DNA from: Hellea sp.
Lineage (GTDB): Bacteria; Pseudomonadota; Alphaproteobacteria; Caulobacterales; Maricaulaceae
DNA length: 39,537 nt
Assembly (NCBI GenBank): GCA_028224375.1
Contig: JAOIVW010000025.1
Coordinates: 1-39,537 of the forward strand
Direction: 5' to 3'
The notes under the pieces: model-generated
Database searches by the model: none
Seen by the model: the letters and a program-made list of their open reading frames with translations, nothing else
What the model was told of the DNA's origin: nothing
Shown here: positions 33,682 through 39,537 of the stretch, piece by piece
Layout: the number at the start of each line of letters is the position of its first letter
How positions within the stretch are numbered: the stretch's first letter is position 1
Made by a program: the position numbers and the translations under genes

Positions 33682-34944
33682 ATGGACAAGATAGTTATTG
33701 AAGGCGGCTTTCCGCTAAATGGCGAGATTAGCATAAGCGGGGCGAAGAACTCCGCTATCAAATTAATGGCCGTGTGCTTGCTGACAGACCAACCCGTTAA
33801 ACTGACCAACATGCCGCGTTTGCGCGATACGCGCTCTATGGCGGGCCTGCTCGAGCATTTGGGCGCTAAAGTTGACGCAGGTAAGGGCAATGAAATGTTG
33901 CTCCACATCGAAAAGCTCAGCTCCACAACGGCGCCTTATGATTTAGTGCGTAAGATGCGGGCAAGCTTTAACGTGCTGGGCCCGCTCATTGCGCGAAATG
34001 GTTCTGCGAAAGTCTCGCTGCCTGGCGGCTGTGCCATTGGCGCGCGCCCCGTTGATTTGCACCTGAAAGCGATGGAGAGCTTTGGCGTCAAGATTAAGCT
34101 CGAAGAGGGCTATGTCATTGCCTCGGCTAAGGGCGGTCTCAAGGGCGCTGAAATTACCTTCCCGTTTATATCGGTAGGGGCCACAGAGCATGCGCTCCTG
34201 ACCGCCGTTCTGGCTAAAGGCGAAACCATCTTGAACAATGCGGCGCGTGAACCTGAAATTATTGACCTTGCGAATTGCCTCAACGCGATGGGCGCGAAAG
34301 TATTTGGCGCAGGACGCTCTCAGATTACCGTGACGGGCGTGTCAAAGCTCTCTGGTGTTAATCACGCCGTTGTCCCTGACCGTATCGAAGCAGGCACCTA
34401 TGCACTCGCAGCGGCTACAGTGGGCGGCTCTGTCAGATTGACCAATATTCGCGCTGATCATTTAGGCTCGCTCTGGCCGCTCATCGCGCAAGCAGGAGCT
34501 AAGGTCAGCCTTGATGAAACCACAGTCCTTATTGAGCGCGGGGGCGGGCGTCTCAAAGCCGTTGATATGGAAACGCAGGCCTATCCTGGCTTCCCGACAG
34601 ATTTGCAGGCGCAATTCATGGCCATGATGTGCCTTGCGGACGGAACATCGATTATTCGCGAGAATATCTTTGAGAACCGTTTCATGCATTGCCCTGAACT
34701 GTCCCGTATGGGCGCTGATATTGATGTAAGAGGCCGCGAGGCGATTGTGCGCGGCGTGAAAGAGCTTAAAGGCGCGCCTGTTATGGCAACAGACCTTCGC
34801 GCCTCGGCCTCTCTCATCGCGGCAGGCATGGCCGCGCGAGGAGAAACGCATGTTGGGCGCGTTTATCACCTTGACCGCGGCTTTGAACGCATTGAAATAA
34901 AGCTAGGACAATGCGGCGCGAGAATACGCCGCGAAAAAGAGTAA
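33682..34944 (+). CDS. murA: UDP-N-acetylglucosamine 1-carboxyvinyltransferase
   Basis: The 420-residue enzyme makes the first committed step of peptidoglycan synthesis in the cytoplasm, moving enolpyruvyl from PEP to UDP-GlcNAc. Diagnostic segments are [18 protein letters not shown] at the start, [16 protein letters not shown] with the catalytic Cys at residue 117 (a fosfomycin-binding Cys), [12 protein letters not shown], and the [14 protein letters not shown] motif. The [17 protein letters not shown] end is complete. Family length is about 420, so it is full length. It heads the conserved murA-DUF2948-UPF0262 block, with DUF2948 only six bases downstream. Confidence 0.98.
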   Translation: MDKIVIEGGFPLNGEISISGAKNSAIKLMAVCLLTDQPVKLTNMPRLRDTRSMAGLLEHLGAKVDAGKGNEMLLHIEKLSSTTAPYDLVRKMRASFNVLGPLIARNGSAKVSLPGGCAIGARPVDLHLKAMESFGVKIKLEEGYVIASAKGGLKGAEITFPFISVGATEHALLTAVLAKGETILNNAAREPEIIDLANCLNAMGAKVFGAGRSQITVTGVSKLSGVNHAVVPDRIEAGTYALAAATVGGSVRLTNIRADHLGSLWPLIAQAGAKVSLDETTVLIERGGGRLKAVDMETQAYPGFPTDLQAQFMAMMCLADGTSIIRENIFENRFMHCPELSRMGADIDVRGREAIVRGVKELKGAPVMATDLRASASLIAAGMAARGETHVGRVYHLDRGFERIEIKLGQCGARIRREKE

Positions 34945-34950
34945 GAGACT

Positions 34951-35367
34951 ATGACAAAACTCCGCTTACGCGCTGAGACACAAGCTGATCTGCAAATCAT
35001 CGCCTCTGCGGTGCAGGATGCTATTTTGCGTGTGGGCGAGATAAATTACGATTTGCGCGGACGCTCTTTGACGCTGCGTATGACCCGCTTTCAGCATGAG
35101 AGCGATAAGGCGGCGCGCGCGCAATCCGGCATTCGTTTTGACAGCGTCTTAGGTGTCCGTACACGAGGCATAGACCGGTCCGACCCCGAAGCGATGGCGG
35201 TTTTGCTTAATGTGGTTTTTGAACAAACAGACAAACCTGCAGGTATTGTGACCCTGATTTTTGCGGGCGGCGGCGAGCTTCAAGCCGAAGTCGAATGCTT
35301 AGACGCTATTTTGGCAGATGTGACGGACGCTCGTGACACCGATAAATTACCGCTTCATCCTGAATGA
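34951..35367 (+). CDS. DUF2948 family protein
   Basis: The 138-residue cytoplasmic protein matches DUF2948: LRAETQADLQIIASAVQDA, LRMTRFQHE near residue 45, VLGVRTRGIDR, LNVVFE and the acidic ECLDAILADV end. The function is not known. It sits between murA and the UPF0262 gene, and its stop overlaps the UPF0262 start (ATGA at 35364-35367), so the two are coupled. In relatives, hisD commonly lies between DUF2948 and UPF0262; it is absent here. Confidence 0.9.
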   Translation: MTKLRLRAETQADLQIIASAVQDAILRVGEINYDLRGRSLTLRMTRFQHESDKAARAQSGIRFDSVLGVRTRGIDRSDPEAMAVLLNVVFEQTDKPAGIVTLIFAGGGELQAEVECLDAILADVTDARDTDKLPLHPE

Positions 35368-35858
35368 GCGAAAACGCCGATATCGAAAACGACCATTACA
35401 TCGTCGAGCTAAACATCGACGCCGATAGCTTGCCTGTGACAAATGTCGAGATGCAGCATGAGCGCCGCGTCGCGATATTTGATTTGCTCGAAGAAAACGG
35501 TTTTCGTCCGCTGGATAGCGAGAAGGGGCCTTACCTTGTAAAACTAGCTCTGCGTGATGGCTCCCGTCTTGATTTTGAAGTCAAACGCAGCACGGGCACA
35601 GATATAGGAACCTATACGCTATCGATGACCCCATTTCGCCGTATCGTAAAAGACTACTTTCTGATTTGCGAGAGCTATCATAATGCCATCCGCACCGCGA
35701 CCTCTGCCCGCATAGAAGCCATTGATATGGGGCGGCGCGGTCTGCACAATGAAGGCTCGCGCCTGCTAACGGATAGCCTTCGTAATTCCATCGAAATAGA
35801 TTTTAACACATCCCGGCGGTTTTTTACGCTGATATGTTCCTTACACAGGCGTCCCTAA
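35364..35858 (+). CDS. UPF0262 family protein
   Basis: The 164-residue protein matches the UPF0262 family, with an MQHERRVAIFDLLEEN core near residue 30, the middle YTLSMTPFRRIVKDYFLICESY, and the RGLHNEGSRLL and IEIDFNTSRRFFTLIC parts. Members are uncharacterised and mostly alphaproteobacterial. The start overlaps the DUF2948 stop, and its stop overlaps the start of the phosphatase gene (TAATG at 35856-35860), so the row is one transcript. Length agrees with the family. Confidence 0.92.
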   Translation: MSENADIENDHYIVELNIDADSLPVTNVEMQHERRVAIFDLLEENGFRPLDSEKGPYLVKLALRDGSRLDFEVKRSTGTDIGTYTLSMTPFRRIVKDYFLICESYHNAIRTATSARIEAIDMGRRGLHNEGSRLLTDSLRNSIEIDFNTSRRFFTLICSLHRRP

Positions 35859-36283
35859 TGGCTGAAACTTCGCCTGATACCGTTTTATTTGTCTGTTATC
35901 TGAACTCTATTCGCTCGCCTATGGCGGAAGGGCTGATGCGAAAGCTCTTTCCGCACACAGAGGCGCAAAGCTGCGGCATTGCAGCAGGCGACCTGGACGA
36001 GCTTATGGTAGCCGTCATGCGCGAAAAGGGTGTGGATATGAGCGGCCACACCGCCCAAACCCTCGCGGATATGGGAGACAAGAAAATCGACCTTGTGATT
36101 GCCTTTACCGAAGCCGCGGGGGAGTCAGCAAAGGCCGCTTTTGCCGACAGCAATGCGCGCATTGAAGTCTGGCCTTTGCCCGACCCAACCCAAGGCTCAT
36201 TGGATGTGCGGGCGATGATGAATAATTATCGAGCCATCCGCGATAATATCGAAGGACGGCTCAAACGGGCTTTTGTGATATAA
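35858..36283 (+). CDS. Low-molecular-weight protein-tyrosine-phosphatase family protein
   Basis: I start at the ATG at 35858 (MAETSPDTV), which overlaps the UPF0262 stop; an upstream in-frame ATG at 35834 lies inside that gene. The 141-residue product has the P-loop VCYLNSIRSP (C13 to R19, a CX5R pattern) and a late LPDPTQ with the general-acid Asp. This fits the LMW-PTP/arsenate reductase fold. The Asn-rich P-loop is typical of the alphaproteobacterial branch next to infA. The substrate is unknown. Confidence 0.87.
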   Translation: MAETSPDTVLFVCYLNSIRSPMAEGLMRKLFPHTEAQSCGIAAGDLDELMVAVMREKGVDMSGHTAQTLADMGDKKIDLVIAFTEAAGESAKAAFADSNARIEVWPLPDPTQGSLDVRAMMNNYRAIRDNIEGRLKRAFVI

Positions 36284-36305
36284 ACCCTGTTTTTTTGAAA
36301 AAAAT

Positions 36306-36317
36306 CCCTATATAGGG
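36306..36317. promoter_or_regulatory. 12-bp palindrome before infA
   Basis: CCCTATATAGGG is a perfect palindrome 53 bp before the infA start. CTATAT inside it resembles a -10 box used in some alphaproteobacteria, but I see no well-spaced -35. It may mark the infA promoter or a regulator site. A similar CCCTATATAAAATGGG lies at 33436-33451. Confidence 0.3.
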
Positions 36318-36369
36318 CGCAGAAATGGCTCGGAACACCTGAGTCGATAGCTAATAAAAAGGATTAGAT

Positions 36370-36588
36370 TTGGCTAAAGAAGAACTATTGGAATTTGAGG
36401 GCGAAGTCGTTGAACTTCTCCCAAACGCTACATTCCGCGTAAAATTGGTCAATGACCATGAAATTATTGCCCACACAGCTGGGCGTATGCGTAAGAACCG
36501 CATCCGCGTGCTTGCGGGCGATAAGGTAACTGTTGAAATGACACCCTACGACCTGACAAAAGGCCGTATCACTTACCGCTTTAAATAA
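36370..36588 (+). CDS. infA: Translation initiation factor IF-1
   Basis: The 72-residue OB-fold protein is a full-length IF-1, with the [14 protein letters not shown] strand region, [17 protein letters not shown] and the [13 protein letters not shown] end. IF-1 binds the ribosomal A site during initiation. The start codon is TTG at 36370, with AAGGA 6 bases upstream. The gene follows the phosphatase gene by 86 bp and precedes maf by 14 bp, the usual order in this group. Confidence 0.97.
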   Translation: MAKEELLEFEGEVVELLPNATFRVKLVNDHEIIAHTAGRMRKNRIRVLAGDKVTVEMTPYDLTKGRITYRFK

Positions 36589-36602
36589 CCTGCCGCCCTT
36601 TT

Positions 36603-37184
36603 GTGAGCGGCTCTCCACATCTTATTTTGGCCAGTCAGTCGCCTCGGCGGCTCTCTCTGCTTGCGCAAATCGGCATCACGCCCAATGCGGTTAGCCCTGC
36701 CGATATCAATGAAGACCCGATTGAGGGCGAAACCCCGCGCGGTCATGCGCTGCGATTAGCTCAAGAAAAGGCCGCCAAAGTTGCGTGCGATAATCCCGAT
36801 AAAATCATATTAGCCGCAGATACCGTTGTCGGTGTTGGACGGCGTATCCTGCCCAAAGCTGAAACGCAGGAAGAGGCCAGATATTGTCTCGAGCTCATGT
36901 CGGGGCGAGGGCACCGTGTTTTCACGGGTGTGGCCGTAATCAAAGCTGATGGCGATATGATTTCTCGCGTTGTGGAAACGCGGCTGACTATGAAGCGCCT
37001 CTCGACCGTGGAGCTTCAAGATTATCTCAAGAGCAAAGAGTGGCAGGGCAAGGCGGGGGGCTATGGCATTCAGGGCCGCGCCGAAGGCTTTATCTCCAAA
37101 CTCATCGGCTCTTATTCTAACGTCGTTGGTCTACCGCTTTTTGAAACGCGTAACCTTCTACAAGGCGCAGGATACCCAACATGA
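36603..37184 (+). CDS. maf: Maf family nucleoside triphosphate pyrophosphatase
   Basis: The 193-residue protein starts at GTG 36603 and shows the Maf motifs: LASQSPRRLSLL at the start, AADTVVGVG near residue 75, SGRGHRVFTGVAV and GGYGIQGRAEGF. Family members hydrolyse non-canonical or canonical NTPs to monophosphates, limiting misincorporation. Its stop overlaps the RNase E/G start by four bases (ATGA at 37181-37184), so the two are coupled. The GTG start has no strong Shine-Dalgarno. Confidence 0.95.
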   Translation: MSGSPHLILASQSPRRLSLLAQIGITPNAVSPADINEDPIEGETPRGHALRLAQEKAAKVACDNPDKIILAADTVVGVGRRILPKAETQEEARYCLELMSGRGHRVFTGVAVIKADGDMISRVVETRLTMKRLSTVELQDYLKSKEWQGKAGGYGIQGRAEGFISKLIGSYSNVVGLPLFETRNLLQGAGYPT

Positions 37185-38197
37185 AACGTAGATGCGTCAT
37201 AGAAAACTGTATTGGCGAAACCCGCGCCGCCGTCTATGAAGGGCGCAGACTTGTCGAACTATTTGTGCGCCGCGAAAGCGATGCTAATAAACCTCGCCAA
37301 GGCGATGTCTTTGCGGGGCGTGTTGCTACGATTGACCAAAGTCTGGGCGGAGCTTTTATTGATATTGGCACGCCGCATCATGGCTTGTTTAAATTTACCA
37401 ACTCCCCCAATGCGCCGCGTTTTACCGAAGGACAAATGGCGGAGTTTGAAGTGTCCAAAGCCACCGAAATCGGGAAGGGACCCGTGCTGAAATTTAAGCA
37501 GCTCACCCAAGCCGATAAGCCTACCAAAATCTCAGGTGATAACTTGAAAACCTTTATCGCCAAACGCTTTGAAGGCATCGAGTTTAAAGAGGCCGCTGTC
37601 TCCGTTATTGATGAGGCCACAGAGACCGAGCTCGCGATAAAAGGCGGCGGCACGATATCGATTGAACGCACACGCGCCCTTGTCGCCATTGATGTTGATA
37701 AGGGTACAGCGGTGAGCAGCTTTGACGTTTGCATGGCGGCATTGCCGATGATTGCAAGTGAACTTCGCTTGCGAGGTTTAGGCGGGCTTGTCGTGATTGA
37801 TTTGCCAAACCTGCGCCAACCGCGTCAGCGAAACACTGTGTTTAAAGCTGCCGAGCGCGCTTTTGCCGATGATCCCAATAATGTGAAACTCGCGCCGCTC
37901 TCGCGTTTTGGCGTGCTAGAACTCACGCGCTATAAGCCTGAACTGTCACTTGATGAAATCCTCAATAACCGTATCGGCTCGCCGACCACCGAAACACTCG
38001 CGCTGAGAGCCTTGCGCCAATTAGAGCGCGAAGGAGCCGCCAATGCTGGTGCCAAGCTGACGATGACCGTGCGGCATCATGTGATGAACTGGCTCGAAGA
38101 CAGCGGCATTAACTGGAAAGCTCGGCTAACCGACCACATAGGCGCGAGATTTGAGGTCGTAGCAGGCGGCACTCCAGGGATTGTTGCAGATAGGTAA
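37181..38197 (+). CDS. Short ribonuclease E/G family protein
   Basis: The 338-residue product is a compact RNase E/G catalytic core. An S1-like part comes first (GDVFAGRVATIDQSLGGAFIDIG), then a DNase I-like part with SIERTRALVAIDVDKG (D171, D173) and LGGLVVIDLPNLRQ (D207), the probable metal-binding acids. It lacks the long disordered tail of E. coli RNase E and the zinc-link Cys pair, as in other short alphaproteobacterial versions next to maf. Such enzymes would process rRNA or decay mRNA. It is translationally coupled to maf. Confidence 0.88.
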   Translation: MKRRCVIENCIGETRAAVYEGRRLVELFVRRESDANKPRQGDVFAGRVATIDQSLGGAFIDIGTPHHGLFKFTNSPNAPRFTEGQMAEFEVSKATEIGKGPVLKFKQLTQADKPTKISGDNLKTFIAKRFEGIEFKEAAVSVIDEATETELAIKGGGTISIERTRALVAIDVDKGTAVSSFDVCMAALPMIASELRLRGLGGLVVIDLPNLRQPRQRNTVFKAAERAFADDPNNVKLAPLSRFGVLELTRYKPELSLDEILNNRIGSPTTETLALRALRQLEREGAANAGAKLTMTVRHHVMNWLEDSGINWKARLTDHIGARFEVVAGGTPGIVADR

Positions 38198-38220
38198 AAT
38201 CCCACTTCTATTCATCTTTT

Positions 38221-38428
38221 GTCCTCACCCCACAAAGTGGGGGAGGTGTCACGCAGTGACGGAGGGGGGAGTATCTCTCGTGATATCCATCTTTTAAGTT
38301 TTTCATCTAACATCGAAGTCTTCCAGCAAAACCTAGGTCTATATTAGTCGGTAAATGATTCCCCCTCCGTCGCTGCGCGACACCTCCCCCGTTTGTGTTT
38401 GCGAGCAAACACTAACGGGGTGAGGACG
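38221..38428. repeat. Inverted repeat element between RNase and yacG
   Basis: The left arm (38221-38270) begins GTCCTCACCCC and ends GACGGAGGGGGGA. The right arm (38359-38428) is its reverse complement apart from an added hairpin (GTTTGCTCGCAAAC) and a few changes. Each arm also has its own small hairpin, for example GTCACGCAGTGAC. About 88 bases without coding signal separate the arms. It resembles dispersed palindromic or MITE-like repeats; copies elsewhere in the genome would confirm this. Confidence 0.75.
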
Positions 38429-38475
38429 CATTGTTTTGAGTTGTTTTGCGAATGCCCTATGGGTTAAACCACGGT

Positions 38476-38679
38476 ATGTCCAAAACACCCTCATGCCCAA
38501 TATGTACAAAGTCCCCTGAGGACGCCTTCAAACCCTTCTGTTCAAAGCGCTGCGCGGATGTCGATTTGGGCCGCTGGCTTAAAGGGAGTTACGCCATTCC
38601 AGGCGTAGATGGTGAGGCCACAATTCCAGCCAATGATACGAACCCTGATGCGGATATTACCTTTCGGGATGATGATTGA
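38476..38679 (+). CDS. yacG: DNA gyrase inhibitor YacG
   Basis: I start at ATG 38476 (MSKTPSCPICTK), giving 67 residues, the usual length; an in-frame ATG at 38452 and TTG at 38446 are alternatives without better ribosome sites. The zinc finger is complete: CPIC, then FCSKRCADVDLGRWLKGSY with the second Cys pair. YacG binds gyrase B and blocks its DNA binding. It closes the murA-to-yacG block but is separated from the RNase gene by the inverted repeat element. An acidic tail ends the protein. Confidence 0.93.
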   Translation: MSKTPSCPICTKSPEDAFKPFCSKRCADVDLGRWLKGSYAIPGVDGEATIPANDTNPDADITFRDDD

Positions 38680-38791
38680 GCAGCTTGGGTAAAACCTAAT
38701 AATCCTGCCTAACTTTGTTTCGGCAATGCGCTTTTAATCGTTTTTAAAAGAAATGTTGCTAGTCTCTGAGTGTAAACTGAGGGGTCAGATA

Positions 38792-39202
38792 ATGAATATG
38801 ATTGGCATAGGTATTCTTGGACTAGTGGTTGTCGCTGGTGCGGGCTATTTTTATGGGCAGATGGAGAGCAAGTCCGCCCCAAGCGAAAAATACGTTAAGA
38901 GTAAGATTTATACGCAATGCGATAGAGATTATCTGCAGAGCGCGCGGCACCTCGGATTTAGCGCTTCAAAGAAACAATGCGTATGCTTTGATAAGGCACT
39001 TCAACAACTATCAGCCGCTCAAAGCAAAGCCGCCTATAAATCTTTAGAAGATCGCTTGAAATTAGCATTTATGGGTAGAGCCGGCGCTAAAGTAAGCGGC
39101 AATACTGTCTCTATTCAGGATGGTATGCTCGGCACGGTTACCGCCAATGTGGACATTAATGCGAGCGGCGTATCCATAATAAAGCAATGTAATATGTTCT
39201 AG
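38792..39202 (+). CDS. Small membrane-anchored protein, function unknown
   Basis: I choose ATG 38792 (MNMIGIGILG), because GAGGGG at 38779-38784 is well spaced; an upstream in-frame ATG at 38753 lacks such a site. The 136-residue product has one N-terminal membrane helix (about 4-22), then a soluble part with Cys near residues 46, 66 and 68 (KKQCVCFDKAL) and a final QCNMF Cys. The four Cys suggest disulfides in the periplasm. I do not recognise the family. It has its own promoter region after yacG. Confidence 0.7.
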   Translation: MNMIGIGILGLVVVAGAGYFYGQMESKSAPSEKYVKSKIYTQCDRDYLQSARHLGFSASKKQCVCFDKALQQLSAAQSKAAYKSLEDRLKLAFMGRAGAKVSGNTVSIQDGMLGTVTANVDINASGVSIIKQCNMF

Positions 39203-39245
39203 GCTAAGCCTAAACTTCATCAAAAACACATTTATTGTGGATGAA

Positions 39246-39497
39246 CTAGGCGACCGATTGGATTTGGGTTGTTATATTCAAAGCCTGGCGATGAAGATGT
39301 CGTTTCTTGTAAATATATGCCCCGAAGCGAGCTACAATGGGTGTTATTACGCCAGCCGCAATTGTGACATCATCCGTCCAGATTACAGTTTCGTTCTCTT
39401 GGCGCATTGATAGACGATGATCCCACATTTTGATGGCACCTCCCTTTTCTCTGCTTTGCAGAACCAAAGCATCCTTATCCAAAAGCTCAATGAACAT
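39246..39497 (-). CDS. Hypothetical small protein
   Basis: An 83-residue frame on the minus strand has a charged N-terminal half (MFIELLDKDALVLQSREK) and a hydrophobic stretch at about residues 44-62, then a basic tail. No Shine-Dalgarno is visible before the ATG, and I know no relatives. It is the only sizeable frame in the last 330 bases, so I list it with low certainty. Confidence 0.35.
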   Translation of the reverse strand: MFIELLDKDALVLQSREKGGAIKMWDHRLSMRQENETVIWTDDVTIAAGVITPIVARFGAYIYKKRHLHRQALNITTQIQSVA

Positions 39498-39537
39498 TGT
39501 ATAGTTTTTAGTTTTGAAAAATTTGAAAGTTGTTATG

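Noticed and set aside
39203..39240. Possible terminator after the last plus-strand gene (AGGCTAAGCCT)
   Set aside because: The arms are only five bases with a one-base loop and no adjacent T-run.

Overview
The window looks like chromosomal DNA of an alphaproteobacterium of moderate GC, most likely from the Hyphomonadales/Caulobacterales side. The best clue is the block murA, DUF2948, UPF0262, low-molecular-weight phosphatase, infA, maf, RNase E/G, yacG near the right end, an order I know from alphaproteobacterial genomes. The placement is inferred from gene order and protein style, not from a database search.

Layout. 1-2078: a peptidase pair (M28, truncated at the window edge, and secreted M20). 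2147-3100: nitronate monooxygenase behind a palindromic operator. 3255-5553: an OmpA/BON envelope protein and a membrane-anchored helix-hairpin-helix/DUF2853 fusion, closed by a clear terminator. 5642-6501: an isolated phage-type lysis pair (M15 endolysin and holin-like protein). 6503-7807 (minus): DUF3667 membrane protein. 7915-11793: SDR, SDR, aminoglycoside-phosphotransferase-like kinase and acyl-CoA dehydrogenase, behind a second copy of the same palindromic operator. 11713-17502: an imperfect tandem duplication with two membrane-bound spermidine-synthase-like proteins, a dead yajQ fragment, a silent-only-diverged tail of the acyl-CoA dehydrogenase gene, and one intact yajQ. 17581-21696: a small membrane protein, an amidohydrolase lipoprotein and a hybrid histidine kinase.

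21965-30734 is the most interesting part. Seven co-directional genes, mostly overlapping by 1-4 bases, encode a MORN-repeat lipoprotein, a periplasmic protein, two paralogous proteins with an ExbD/MotB-like transmembrane segment joined to a von Willebrand A domain (one with a broken metal site), a MotA/TolQ/ExbB-type channel protein, a membrane-anchored repeat plus SUMF1-fold protein, and a secreted Gln/Gly/Ser-rich repeat protein. I read this as a candidate ion-driven envelope machine that I cannot match to a described system.

30844-33086 holds a carotenoid oxygenase and a convergent Gly-rich secreted protein. Then come tRNA-Thr(GGT), a 43-residue basic protein and the conserved murA-to-yacG block, which contains an inverted repeat element and lacks the hisD I would expect between DUF2948 and UPF0262. 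The last kilobase holds two small hypothetical genes.
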